A DNA stretch of 64,000 nucleotides from Xanthomonas sp. AM6. Lineage in GTDB: Bacteria > Pseudomonadota > Gammaproteobacteria > Xanthomonadales > Xanthomonadaceae. Shown in pieces: positions 38,766 to 48,098 of the stretch (the stretch's first letter is position 1; the number at the start of each line of letters is the position of its first letter). The stretch covers positions 381,001 to 445,000 of the forward strand of contig NZ_CP106869.1 in assembly GCF_025665335.1 (NCBI RefSeq). The letters run 5' to 3'. The position numbers were made by a program, and so were the translations under genes. The notes below the pieces were generated by a model. It saw nothing but the letters and a program-made list of their open reading frames with translations. It was not told where the DNA came from and made no database searches.

Positions 38766-40289
38766 ATGCGCCCTGCAATACTGTTGGTGCTCGCCCTGCT
38801 GTCGCAGACCCTGATCGTCCCCGCCGGGTTCGCCCAGTCCACGCTCACCCGCGACAACGGCGCGCCGGTCGGCGACAACCAGAACTCGCAGACCGCCGGT
38901 GCCGCCGGCCCGACCCTGCTGCAGGACGTGCAGCTGATCCAGAAGCTGCAGCGATTCGACCGCGAACGCATTCCCGAGCGCGTGGTGCATGCGCGCGGCA
39001 CCGGCGTGCATGGCGAATTCATCGCCAGCGCCGACATCTCCGACCTGACCAAGGCCAAGGTGTTCATCGTCGGCGAGAAGACCCCGGTGTTCGTGCGCTT
39101 TTCCTCGGTCGTGCACGGCAACCACTCGCCGGAGACGCTGCGCGACCCGCATGGCTTCGCCACAAAGTTCTATACCAGCGAAGGCAACTGGGACCTGGTC
39201 GGCAACAACTTCCCCACCTTCTTCATCCGCGATGCGATCAAGTTCCCGGACATGGTGCATGCGTTCAAGCCGGATCCGCGCACCAACCTGGACGACGACT
39301 CGCGCCGCTTCGACTTCTTCTCGCACGTGCCCGAAGCCACCCGCACGCTGACCTTGCTGTACTCCAACGAGGGCACGCCGGCCGGCTACCGCTTCATGGA
39401 CGGCAACGGCGTGCACGCCTACAAGCTGGTCAACGCGCAGGGCGGGGTGCACTACGTCAAGTTCCACTGGAAGTCGCTGCAAGGCCTGAAGAACCTGGAT
39501 CCGCAGCAGGTGGCGCAGGTGCAGGGCAAGGACTACAGCCACCTGACCAACGACCTGGTCGGTGCGATCAAGCGGGGCGACTATCCGAAGTGGGACCTGT
39601 ACATCCAGGTGCTCAAGCCGGAAGACCTGGCCAAGTTCGACTTCGATCCGCTGGACGCGACCAAGATCTGGCCGGACGTGCCCGAGCGCAAGATCGGGCA
39701 GATGGTGTTGAACAAGAACGTGGACAACTTCTTCCAGGAGACCGAGCAGGTGGCGATGGCGCCGGCCAACCTGGTGCCGGGCATCGAGCCCTCGGAAGAC
39801 CGCCTGCTGCAGGGGCGCATCTTCTCCTATGCCGATACCCAGCTGTACCGCGTCGGCACCAACGGCCTGAGCCTGCCGGTGAACCGGCCGCGGGTGACGG
39901 TGAACAACGGCAACCAGGACGGGGCGATGAACGACGGCGCCACCACCAGCGGCGTCAACTACGAGCCGAGCCGGCTCAGCCCGCGTCCGCAGGATCCGAA
40001 CGCGCGCTACAGCCGGCTGCCGCTGTCGGGCGCCACCCAGCAGGCCAAGATCGTGCGTGAACAGAACTTCAAGCAGGCCGGCGAACTGTTCCGCAGCTAC
40101 AGCAAGAAGGAGCAGCAGGACCTGATCCAGAGCTTCGGCGAATCGTTGGCCGGCACCGACGACGCCAGCAAGCACATCATGCTGTCGTTCCTGTACAAGG
40201 CCGATCCGGCCTACGGCAGCGGCGTCGCCCGCATCGCCAAGGGCGACCTGGCGCGGGTCAAGCAACTGGCCGCGCAGTTGCAGGACTGA
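38766..40289 (+). CDS. katB: Periplasmic monofunctional catalase
   Basis: A 507-residue haem catalase that splits hydrogen peroxide. The signal peptide MRPAILLVLALLSQTLIVPAGFA suggests export, as in KatB of pseudomonads. Catalytic His75 is in VVHARGTG, Asn148 in GNNFP and the proximal haem Tyr in RIFSYADTQLYR. An ankyrin protein follows 66 bp downstream, the katB-ankB arrangement known in Pseudomonas and Xanthomonas. Confidence 0.93.
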   Translation: MRPAILLVLALLSQTLIVPAGFAQSTLTRDNGAPVGDNQNSQTAGAAGPTLLQDVQLIQKLQRFDRERIPERVVHARGTGVHGEFIASADISDLTKAKVFIVGEKTPVFVRFSSVVHGNHSPETLRDPHGFATKFYTSEGNWDLVGNNFPTFFIRDAIKFPDMVHAFKPDPRTNLDDDSRRFDFFSHVPEATRTLTLLYSNEGTPAGYRFMDGNGVHAYKLVNAQGGVHYVKFHWKSLQGLKNLDPQQVAQVQGKDYSHLTNDLVGAIKRGDYPKWDLYIQVLKPEDLAKFDFDPLDATKIWPDVPERKIGQMVLNKNVDNFFQETEQVAMAPANLVPGIEPSEDRLLQGRIFSYADTQLYRVGTNGLSLPVNRPRVTVNNGNQDGAMNDGATTSGVNYEPSRLSPRPQDPNARYSRLPLSGATQQAKIVREQNFKQAGELFRSYSKKEQQDLIQSFGESLAGTDDASKHIMLSFLYKADPAYGSGVARIAKGDLARVKQLAAQLQD

Positions 40290-40355
40290 GCGCCACTGCG
40301 CAGCGTGACGGCGCCTCCCCACGCCGCGCTGCGCATTCCTTCCCGGAGACCGAAC

Positions 40356-40910
40356 ATGCGTCGCTTCCTCTTCCTCGCGTTGAGCCTGGTGGCCGCATCG
40401 GCCGCCACCGCTGCGCCCGCGTCTGCGCCGGCCGATCCGGCCAAGGTCCAGGCGCAACTGCGCGACTACTTCTTCGATGCCGCGCGCGAAGGCCGCCAGG
40501 ACATGCTGGCCGAGTTCATCCGCGCGCGCTACGACCTCAATACCCGCGACGACAAAGGCTATACCGCGTTGATCCTGGCCGCCTACCACGGCCAGCAGCC
40601 GGCGGTGGAGCAATTGCTGCGTGCCGGCGCCGATCCGTGCGCGCAGGACAAGCGCGGCAACACCGCGCTGATGGGCGCGATCTTCAAGGGCGAGCTGGCC
40701 ATCGCCAAGCGGCTGATGCAGGCCGATTGCGCGCCCGACCAGCGCAACAACGCCGGGCAGACCGCGGCGATGTACGCGGCGCTGTTCCAGCGCACCGAGG
40801 TGCTCAAGGAGCTTGCCGCCAAGGGCGCCGATCTGCAGGCGAGGGACGCGCAGGGCAACGACGTGGCCAAGCTGCAGCGCGGCGAGTTCGCGCAGGCGCC
40901 GTTGCGCTGA
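40356..40910 (+). CDS. ankB: Exported ankyrin-repeat protein AnkB
   Basis: A 184-residue protein with the signal peptide MRRFLFLALSLVAASAATAAPA and three or four ankyrin repeats (DDKGYTALILAAYHGQQPAVEQLL, DKRGNTALMGAIFKGELAIAKRL, NNAGQTAAMYAALFQRTEVLKEL). In Pseudomonas aeruginosa the ankB partner is needed for full KatB activity in the periplasm; the same role is likely here given the gene order. Confidence 0.9.
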   Translation: MRRFLFLALSLVAASAATAAPASAPADPAKVQAQLRDYFFDAAREGRQDMLAEFIRARYDLNTRDDKGYTALILAAYHGQQPAVEQLLRAGADPCAQDKRGNTALMGAIFKGELAIAKRLMQADCAPDQRNNAGQTAAMYAALFQRTEVLKELAAKGADLQARDAQGNDVAKLQRGEFAQAPLR

Positions 40911-40944
40911 GCGCGCAGCGCGCCACTGCTGCGATAGGCGTTGC

Positions 40945-41689
40945 TCAGTCCACCGGCCACAGCGCCGCGAAGATGCACGCGTTCATCGCCAGGTTGAAGC
41001 TGGCATGCGCGGCCATTGCCGGGAACAACGAACCGCTGCGATGGCGCAGCCACGCGAACAGCCGCGCCGGACATCAATGCGACCCAGAGCGCGCCGGACA
41101 GCGGCAGCAGGCGGATGCCGGCCGCGGTCGCCAGCAGTCCGTGATGGCAAAGATGCACCAGGCCGAACAGCAGCGCTTCGGTACAGGTGCTTGCGCGTAG
41201 CGAGAACCGCTCCTCCAGCGCGCGTTGCAGCAGGCCGCGGAAGAAGATCTCCTCGCCGATCGGGCTGAACAGCAGCACGGGCACGGTGGCGACCAGAAAC
41301 AGCTGCAGCGTGGTGAAACCCTGGTGGAGAATCGTGTCGCGGTAGTTGCGTGAAATGCTGGCGAACCGGTTGTCCTCGCCGCTGCCGAAGGCGATCGCGC
41401 CGAGCGCGAAGCAGGCGAGGGCCGCCAGCGCCCCCAACGCGATCGACGGTGCGAACCAGGCGAGCCGTATCGGCCGCACCAATCCGATCTGCTGGCGCCC
41501 CGCACGCGACAGCAGCAGCCACGGACTGGCTGCCATGCACACGAAGCCGAGCGGCAGCAGCCAACGCCAGTGCGCCGGCGCCAGCGTGCCTGCCGCACGC
41601 ATGGCGGCGAAGGCGAGCGCCAGGGCCACGGCAACAGGCAACTCACGCGCGCTGCTGGACTTCCACGAAACACGCGAGGTCAGGGACAT
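40945..41689 (-). pseudogene. CPBP-family protease with a frameshift near its end
   Basis: From the ATG at 41689 the frame encodes a CPBP membrane protease with the motifs SPIGEEIFFRGLL and FGLVHLCHHG. After SGALWVALMSGA (near 41065) one extra base shifts the frame; in the next frame the expected end LFAWLRHRSGSLFPAMAAHA, then SFNLAMNA, and a stop at 40945 follow. The 745-bp span is one base more than 248 codons. Without the shift the protein has the third motif (His in HASFN). This could be a recent mutation or a sequencing error. Confidence 0.8.
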
Positions 41690-41895
41690 GGGCCGATCTC
41701 GCGCGCTCGATGGGATGCGCTGACGCGCGCAGCGCAGGCCACTGTGCGGGCGCTCGGCCACGCAAGCGTGCGATCGGAGCGTCTGCAACAGACGCGCGAA
41801 AACGCTATCGGTGCCGCTCATGGCAACGGATGGCCGAGGCCACCCGGTGTCGTTCCCCACTCGTCGCCAACGGCGGATACACGCGACGACGATGG

Positions 41896-43110
41896 CTAGC
41901 GAGCGGATTCCGCCGGCATCCAGCGCAACGTCGCCGCCCAGAACAGCAGCGCCGCCGCGCTGGTCGCCGCGCCCAGCATGCACACGCCCGTCCACCCCGC
42001 ATGCGCATAGGTAGCGGTAGCGGCGATCGCGCCGAGGCCGCTGCCGAGCGCGTAGAACAGCATGTAGCCGGCCACGCGCCGGCTGTGCGCCTGCGCGTCG
42101 CCGCGGAAGACCAGGCTCTGGTTGATCACGTGGATCGCCTGGCCGGCCATGTCCAGCGCGACGATGCCGGCGATCAGCGCTGCCAGCGAGCGCATGCCCA
42201 GCGCCAGCGGCAGCCACGACGCCAGCAGCAAGGCCAGCATCAGGCCGCTGCAACGCTGCGCCCAGCCGCGGTCCGCCCAGTGCCCGGCGCGCGCCGCGGC
42301 CAACGCGCCGATCGCCCCGACCAGGCCGAACGCGCCGATCGCGGCATGCGAGTACGCATGCGGCGGCGCGCTCAGCGGCAGCACCAGCGCGGTCCAGAAG
42401 ATCGAGAAGCTGGCGAACATCAGCAGCGCGATGCCGCCGCGGATCTGCAGCACGCGCTCGTGCGCCAGCATGCGCAGCATCGAGCGCAGCAGGGCCGCGT
42501 AGCCGGGCGGCCGCTGCGGCGCGGGCAGGGCGGGCAACCCGCGGCGCAGCCACAGCAGCAGTGCCAGGGTCAGCGCCGCGGACGCCGCATAGACGCCGCG
42601 CCAGCCGGCCAGGTCGGCGACGACGCCGGCCAGCACGCGCGCCAGCAACAGGCCGATCACCACGCCGGCCTGGGCGGCGCCGACCACCCGGCCGCGTTCG
42701 GACGCTGCGGCGCTGGCCGCGGCATAGGCGATCAGGCCCTGGGTCATCGCCGTGCCCAGCAGGCCCACGGCGAGCATGCCGGCCAGCAGCGCCGGCAGCG
42801 TCGGCGCCGCAGCCACCGCCAGCAGCGCGGCCAGCAGTGCGCCGGCTTGCCACAGCATCAGCGGGCGCCGCGCATGGCGATCGCCCAGCGGCACCACCAG
42901 CAGCAGCGCCAGTGCGCAGCCGGCCTGGGTCGCACCGATCACGCCGCCGGCAGCGCCCTGGCCGATGCCGAATTCCGCCGCCAGCGCGTCGAGCAGCGGC
43001 TGCGCGAAGTACACGTTGGCCACGCTGGCGCCGCTGGCGCAGGCGAACAACGCCACCTGCGCGCGGCGCAGCCTGGGCGGCTCGGGATCGGGGCTGGAGA
43101 TGGTCGGCAT
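41896..43110 (-). CDS. MFS transporter
   Basis: A 404-residue major facilitator of about 12 helices. The N-terminal ANVYFAQPLLDALAAEFG and the loop motif PLGDRHARRPLM (G-D-R-x-x-R/K-R) are typical of the drug/arabinose-efflux branch. A second such loop lies near AGHWADRGWAQR. It is divergent from an HxlR regulator with a strong inverted repeat between them, which points to inducible efflux; the substrate is unknown. Confidence 0.88.
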   Translation of the reverse strand: MPTISSPDPEPPRLRRAQVALFACASGASVANVYFAQPLLDALAAEFGIGQGAAGGVIGATQAGCALALLLVVPLGDRHARRPLMLWQAGALLAALLAVAAAPTLPALLAGMLAVGLLGTAMTQGLIAYAAASAAASERGRVVGAAQAGVVIGLLLARVLAGVVADLAGWRGVYAASAALTLALLLWLRRGLPALPAPQRPPGYAALLRSMLRMLAHERVLQIRGGIALLMFASFSIFWTALVLPLSAPPHAYSHAAIGAFGLVGAIGALAAARAGHWADRGWAQRCSGLMLALLLASWLPLALGMRSLAALIAGIVALDMAGQAIHVINQSLVFRGDAQAHSRRVAGYMLFYALGSGLGAIAATATYAHAGWTGVCMLGAATSAAALLFWAATLRWMPAESAR

Positions 43111-43130
43111 GGGCGTACGCGTCGCAAAGT

Positions 43131-43184
43131 GGTTGCAATTAAAAACCAGTAACAGCCTGTCGCCTTTGGTTTTAAAATGCAACC
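43131..43184. promoter_or_regulatory. HxlR operator candidate (long inverted repeat)
   Basis: GGTTGCAATTAAAAACCA (43131-43148) and TGGTTTTAAAATGCAACC (43167-43184) are inverted copies matching at 16 of 18 positions, 18 bp apart. The AT-rich arms sit in the divergent MFS/HxlR promoter region and also contain -10-like TTAAAAT. Confidence 0.6.
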
Positions 43185-43214
43185 AGGTGCCGCACTCGGC
43201 GAAGAGGAGCCAGC

Positions 43215-43679
43215 ATGGCCAGACGCAGCAAGGACCACGCCCAGCCGTGTCCGGTGGCGCGTTCGGTGGACCTGATCGGCGAGCGCTGGGCGTTGCTGAT
43301 CCTGCGCGACGCCTTCGACGGGGTCCGCCGGTTCGGCGATTTCCAGCGCAGCCTGGGCATGGCGCGCAACATCCTGGCCGATCGCCTGCGCCTGCTGGTC
43401 GAGGCGCAGATCCTGGCGCTGCGGCCGGCCGCCGATGGCAGCGCCTACCAGGAGTACGCGCTCACCGAAAAAGGCGAGCAGCTGTTCCCGCTGCTGCTGG
43501 CGTTGCGGCAATGGGGCGAGCGGCACCTGTTCGCGCCGGGCGAGGCGCATTCGCGCCTGCTCGATCGGCGCACCGGCAAGCCGGTGCCGGCGATGCTGCC
43601 GCGCGACGCCGCCGGGCGCGCGCTCAAGCCGCGGCAGACGGTGGTACGCAAGGTCGACACGCCTGCCGACGGCGCATGA
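43215..43679 (+). CDS. HxlR-family transcriptional regulator
   Basis: A 154-residue winged-helix regulator. CPVARSVDLIGERWALLILRDAFDGVRRFGDFQRSLGMARNILADRLRLLVE is the signature region of the family, with the single conserved Cys at residue 12 that in some members senses electrophiles. It is divergent from the MFS gene, its likely target. The ATG at 43215 follows GAGGAG. Confidence 0.92.
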   Translation: MARRSKDHAQPCPVARSVDLIGERWALLILRDAFDGVRRFGDFQRSLGMARNILADRLRLLVEAQILALRPAADGSAYQEYALTEKGEQLFPLLLALRQWGERHLFAPGEAHSRLLDRRTGKPVPAMLPRDAAGRALKPRQTVVRKVDTPADGA

Positions 43680-43949
43680 GCGATGGCGTCATCGCCAGCG
43701 CACGCAGCCTGAAGCGGGCCGTATCGGGGCGGATCGGGACGCGCTCCGCGGCCGGCATGGCGCCGGCACCCCCGGATCGGCGAAAATGTCGCCTGGCCGG
43801 CCCGTCCCGGCCCATCGCAACGTTCCTGGCGCTGCCGCTGTCCGCTCGCTGCAAGCGCCGGGCGCGCCGCGTCGCTGCCTCTACCGCTGTCTTCGTCGGC
43901 GTTCTGCCGCGCCTTTCCACGGCTCGCCGCCGCTCATCCCGGATCCGTC

Positions 43950-45530
43950 TTGAACACCACCGCCTCGCCCTCCGCCACCGACGACCTGCCCCTGACCGAG
44001 CGCCTGCGCGTCGCCCTGGACCTGCTCGAAGCCATCGACGCCGACCGCAGCGTGCTCGATGCGCTGCCCGAGGCCGACCGCGTGCGCCTGCACCAGGTGG
44101 TGGCCAAGGTCTACCACCCCGAGCCCAAGGCGCGCCGGCAGCTGCTCAAGCAGCAGGCGCGCGAACGCCACCAGGAGAAGGTGCGCAAGGCCGAGGCGCT
44201 GCTCGAGCAGACCGGCATCCGCGCGCTGCGGCGCAAGCCGGTGTTCAGCACGCCGAACTATTTCCCGCCGCACGCTGCAGGCCTGCACGACGCCCGCAAT
44301 GCCGCGACCGAAGAACCCGCGCCGGCGCATTCGCCCGAACTGCGCCACTGCTACGTGTGCAAGCAGAAGTTCACCCGGCTGCACCATTTCTACGACCAGA
44401 TGTGCCCGGCCTGCGCCGAGCTGAACTACTTCAAGCGCACCGAGACCGCCGACCTGCGCGGCCGCGTGGCGCTGCTGACCGGCGGCCGGGTCAAGATCGG
44501 CTACCAGGCCGGGTTGAAGCTGCTGCGCGCCGGCGCCGAGCTGATCGTGACCACGCGCTTCCCGCGCGATTCGGCCGCGCGCTACGCGCAGGAGCCGGAC
44601 TTCGCCGAATGGGGCCACCGCCTGCAGGTGTTCGGCCTGGACCTCCGCCACACGCCCAGCGTCGAAGCGTTCTGCAGCCAGTTGCTGGCCACGCGCGAGC
44701 GGCTGGACTTCATCGTCAACAACGCCTGCCAGACCGTGCGCCGGCCGCCGCAGTTCTACGCGCACATGATGGCCGGCGAGACCGCCGCGCTGCACGAACT
44801 GCCCGAGCACGTGCGCCGCCTGGTCGGCCACTACGAAGGCCTGCGCAGCCCGGAACTGCTGCCGGCCGCGTCGGCGACCACACTGCCGGCGGGCCAGGGC
44901 CACGGCCTCAGCGGCGCCGACGGCCTGACCCGCGCCGCCGAGCTGTCGCAGGTGCCGCTGCTGGCCGACGAGCTGCTCGGCCAGCAGCACCTGTTCCCGG
45001 AAGGGCGTCTGGACCAGGATCTGCAACAGGTGGACCTGCGCGGGCGAAATTCGTGGCGCCTGCTGATGGCCGAAGTGCCGTCGGTGGAGCTGCTGGAGAC
45101 CCAGCTGGTCAACGCGATCGCACCGTTCATCATCAACGCGCGGCTCAAGCCGCTGATGCTGCGCACGCCCGAGCGCGACAAGCACATCGTCAACGTGTCG
45201 GCGATGGAAGGGCAGTTCTACCGCAACTTCAAGACCACCCGGCATCCGCACACCAACATGGCCAAGGCCGCGTTGAACATGATGACCCGCACCTCGGCCG
45301 CCGATTACCAGAACGACGGCATCCACATGAACAGCGTGGACACCGGCTGGGTGACCGACGAGGATCCGGCCGAGATCGCCGCGCGCAAGGTGCAGGAAGA
45401 GCGCTTCCATCCGCCACTGGACATCGTCGACGGCGCCGCGCGCATCGTCGATCCGATCATCCACGGCTTCAACACCGGCGAGCACGTGTGGGGACAGTTC
45501 CTGAAGGACTACGCGCCGACGGACTGGTGA
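43950..45530 (+). CDS. Zinc-ribbon SDR-family oxidoreductase
   Basis: A 526-residue protein starting with TTG at 43950. The first 130 residues are helical and basic. Then come a four-Cys zinc ribbon (CYVC...CPAC, about residues 134-154) and an SDR domain with TGGRVKIGYQAGLKLL, NNACQTVRR and NVSAMEGQFYRNFK...NMAKAAL at the catalytic place. The SDR domain carries a long insertion (about residues 275-370). It is an unusual layout for an SDR; the substrate is unknown. There is no obvious operon partner. Confidence 0.8.
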   Translation: MNTTASPSATDDLPLTERLRVALDLLEAIDADRSVLDALPEADRVRLHQVVAKVYHPEPKARRQLLKQQARERHQEKVRKAEALLEQTGIRALRRKPVFSTPNYFPPHAAGLHDARNAATEEPAPAHSPELRHCYVCKQKFTRLHHFYDQMCPACAELNYFKRTETADLRGRVALLTGGRVKIGYQAGLKLLRAGAELIVTTRFPRDSAARYAQEPDFAEWGHRLQVFGLDLRHTPSVEAFCSQLLATRERLDFIVNNACQTVRRPPQFYAHMMAGETAALHELPEHVRRLVGHYEGLRSPELLPAASATTLPAGQGHGLSGADGLTRAAELSQVPLLADELLGQQHLFPEGRLDQDLQQVDLRGRNSWRLLMAEVPSVELLETQLVNAIAPFIINARLKPLMLRTPERDKHIVNVSAMEGQFYRNFKTTRHPHTNMAKAALNMMTRTSAADYQNDGIHMNSVDTGWVTDEDPAEIAARKVQEERFHPPLDIVDGAARIVDPIIHGFNTGEHVWGQFLKDYAPTDW

Positions 45531-45578
45531 GCATGCGCGGAGGCCATGTGCCGCCGGCCCCTGGAACCACTGCGCGAA

Positions 45579-45875
45579 TCAGCCCGGCCGGCGCAGCCGG
45601 TTCGCCTTGAACAGGGTTCCAAGCCAGATGCCCAGCCGGCCGGCCATCCAGCGCAGGCCGAGAAACCAGAGGCAGGCGGGCCACACCAGCGCGGCGATGG
45701 CGAACATCAACAGCTCGAGGTCGAATGCCGTCATCGTGCCGGCCACGTAGCAATCCCCGCGAGGTGGGCAGCCCAGTTCCGCGTACAAGCGCTCGATCCG
45801 GTCGGAGAGCGCCAGCGGCACGTAGGCCAGTGCAAGCCACCACAAGGACTGGACGATGCGTTTGAGGATGGCCAT
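45579..45875 (-). CDS. Small membrane protein, unknown function
   Basis: A 98-residue protein with two hydrophobic segments (about residues 8-24 and 47-75) and a short Cys pair loop (GCPPRGDCYVAG) between them. It starts 8 bp after the preceding gene (45884-46309), so the two are probably co-transcribed. No family recognised. Confidence 0.7.
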   Translation of the reverse strand: MAILKRIVQSLWWLALAYVPLALSDRIERLYAELGCPPRGDCYVAGTMTAFDLELLMFAIAALVWPACLWFLGLRWMAGRLGIWLGTLFKANRLRRPG

Positions 45876-45883
45876 CGTCGCCC

Positions 45884-46309
45884 TCAGCCGGACTGGTCGG
45901 CGCCGGCCGCGGAAGCGGACTGGTCGCTTTCGCGGCCCCAGAACTCCACCATGATGGTCATGGCGGTCCACACGATCAGCGTGGGCTGGACCTTGCCGGG
46001 GATGACATCGCGCCCCTTGAGGATGAGGTCGACCATGCCCGGGAACGTCAGCACCAGCACCACCGTATAGATCGCATAGACGACCCTGTGCCGGCTGCTG
46101 GAAATGAAGAGGATGGAAACGACGATGCCGGCGAGCATGGCCAGCACGACGCCGAACTGCCAGTCCTGAAGCCTCTCGGTACCGGCGAGGACCAGCCCCA
46201 GCACGGCCCCGAAGAACATGTTCATGCCGTTGAGGTTCGCCTGGTATTCGTCCTTGGACATTTTTCCGAGGCCGAGCTTGCCGAAGGTGCCGCCGAGCTT
46301 TTTCCACAT
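45884..46309 (-). CDS. Membrane protein, unknown function
   Basis: A 141-residue protein with a Gly/Lys-rich start (MWKKLGGTFGKLGLGKMSKDEYQANLNGM) followed by about four hydrophobic segments and an acidic, polar tail. It is first in a two-gene unit with 45579-45875. The ATG at 46309 follows AAAGGGGGA. No family recognised. Confidence 0.72.
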   Translation of the reverse strand: MWKKLGGTFGKLGLGKMSKDEYQANLNGMNMFFGAVLGLVLAGTERLQDWQFGVVLAMLAGIVVSILFISSSRHRVVYAIYTVVLVLTFPGMVDLILKGRDVIPGKVQPTLIVWTAMTIMVEFWGRESDQSASAAGADQSG

Positions 46310-46775
46310 AAGACATCCCCCTTTCCGTTGCGCAACGCAGATCGTCCATTCGCGGCTGCACCGGGTACCCGGCATGCGTGCGCCCCCGCGCGACATCTGC
46401 CTCTCCCGTCCCCGTGCCGATCAGCCTCCCGGCTCGCGGCCAACTCTAGCGGAGATTGGCGATGGCGGCAGCAGCGATCGCCGCGGTGCACTCGGGCGGC
46501 ATGCCGCCATGCATCGGCGGGCGGGCGCCAGTGTGCCGGTGGAGCGAGGCGTCGGGCGTGGCTGGAGCCGCGGTCGCCAACGCCGCGAACGACTGCCGCG
46601 CGTGCGGATCGCGCAATTGCCGGTGAGCGCTCGATCCGGACGCCTGGCATCCGCACGGGCGATTGCGCTACCCACCGTTACGGTCGCGCCTGTGCCGTGT
46701 CCGCAGCGAGCGTGGCGCAGACCCGCGCTCCCGGGTCATGCATGGTTCCATGCTTGCGTACGGCCTGCCGCCGTC
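46310..46775. other. Intergenic region, nothing recognised
   Basis: 466 bp between two minus-strand genes. Open frames exist but none shows family features or a ribosome site that would support a gene. Confidence 0.45.
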
Positions 46776-47258
46776 TCACACCAGATCGAACAGCTCGCCG
46801 CGGACGCCTTCGGCATCCAGATGCAGATAGCCGACGCTGATCGGCAGGCTGAAACGCCGCGGACCGGCGCTGCCGGGATTGACGTACAGCACGCCACCGC
46901 GGGTCCGCAGCAACGGCTTGTGCGAATGCCCGCTGACCACCACGTCCACCGACGCCGGTTCCCGTGCCAAGGTCTTCGGGTCGTGCAGCACGTGCAGGCG
47001 CACGCCCGCGATCTCGATGTCCATGATCTCGGGCAGCGGCTGCGCCCATGGCGCGGTATCGATGTTGCCGCGGATCGCATGCAGTGGCGCGATCGCGCGC
47101 AAGGCGTCGAGGATTTCCGGCTTGCCGACGTCGCCGGCATGCACGATCGCGTCGCAGCCCTGCATCGCCGCCAGCGCCTTCGGCCGTAGCAGGCCGTGGG
47201 TGTCGGAGATCAGGCCGATCCGCAAGGGCCGGGTTGGACGCATCGGTGCCATTCGCAA
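46776..47258 (-). CDS. YfcE/MJ0936-type metallophosphoesterase
   Basis: A 160-residue calcineurin-like phosphoesterase. The metal-binding motifs are in order: SDTHG (residues 18-22), HAGDVG, RGNID and GHSHK; the ending NPGSAGPRR is typical of the YfcE group. Members hydrolyse phosphodiesters with Mn2+; the natural substrate is unknown. A second in-frame ATG at 47243 is an alternative start. Confidence 0.88.
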   Translation of the reverse strand: MRMAPMRPTRPLRIGLISDTHGLLRPKALAAMQGCDAIVHAGDVGKPEILDALRAIAPLHAIRGNIDTAPWAQPLPEIMDIEIAGVRLHVLHDPKTLAREPASVDVVVSGHSHKPLLRTRGGVLYVNPGSAGPRRFSLPISVGYLHLDAEGVRGELFDLV

Positions 47259-47414
47259 CGGTGAGGTGCGTTAGCCTAACCGCGCAGGGCATAAAGGCAT
47301 GTCGTCAGATGATCGCCTTCGGCTGCCGCCGCTCACGCGTGCGCGAACGGTCGAACCGTGCACAACCACCGCCATGGAGTTACCTCGATCGGCATCGGAT
47401 GGCGTGGCGTGCGT

Positions 47415-47855
47415 TCAACGCCGTTGCTGCGGCTGGCCCGCGCCGCGGCTGCGGCGGACAACTCTTGCCACGCCGCCGATGCCGAATATCAGGCCCATCC
47501 CTCCCATGACCACGGGCACGCCCCATAGCGCGCCCGGATCATCGACGACGGCGCTGCCCGACGGCCACTCGGGCAGGTAACGCACCCGCACCGTCTGTCC
47601 CGGCCGATAGCCGGAGATGAAGCCGCCCTGGGGATAGGAGATTTTTTCGCCAGCCACCGTGGTGAAGGCGATCTCAGGATGCGCGCCGCCGGCGTTCAAG
47701 CGGCTGACGATGCCATCGGCGGTCTGTGCGCGAGCGAGGAATTCGCGCCGGTCAAGCGCGAGACCGACCGCAATACCCAGCAGGACGAGCCCGATCAGCG
47801 CGAACAGCAGGCCCAGCAATATGTTCCCGATACGGGACGCGGCGTCGTCGGACAT
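47415..47855 (-). CDS. DUF3592 membrane protein
   Basis: A 146-residue protein with one helix near residues 10-31, an extracytoplasmic domain with ADGIVSRLNAGGAHPEIAFTTVAGEKISYPQGGFISGYRPGQTVRVRYLPEWPSGSAVVDDPGALWG (the DUF3592 pattern) and a second helix near 108-127. The function is unknown. The start at 47855 was chosen because upstream codons look non-coding. Confidence 0.8.
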   Translation of the reverse strand: MSDDAASRIGNILLGLLFALIGLVLLGIAVGLALDRREFLARAQTADGIVSRLNAGGAHPEIAFTTVAGEKISYPQGGFISGYRPGQTVRVRYLPEWPSGSAVVDDPGALWGVPVVMGGMGLIFGIGGVARVVRRSRGAGQPQQRR

Positions 47856-48098
47856 GGTGGCTCGGTTCGTCCATGAAAGAAGGGGAGCAGGATAACAAGA
47901 AGCCTCGCTGGCGCATTTACGACGCCAACTCGAGCCGTTCCTTCGACCAGGCAGGCCGGAAGCGCCATCGCGTCGACCGTCGTTGCGCAACGAATGGCGC
48001 CCGATTGGTGGAGCGAACGAATCCGGGAAGCTGCCCGACCACTCGGTCGATGCACCGATTCTCGCGCTCGCTACAGGCCCCTGAGCGGCATCCCAGCA

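Noticed and set aside
40583..43138. An 851-codon minus-strand frame
   Set aside because: It joins the antisense of ankB, the CPBP gene and an out-of-phase reading of the MFS gene; only the CPBP part (from 41689) is meaningful.
46421..46675. Possible small gene in the 46310-46775 gap
   Set aside because: No ribosome site, hydrophobic pattern or family resemblance; residue use matches shadow frames.
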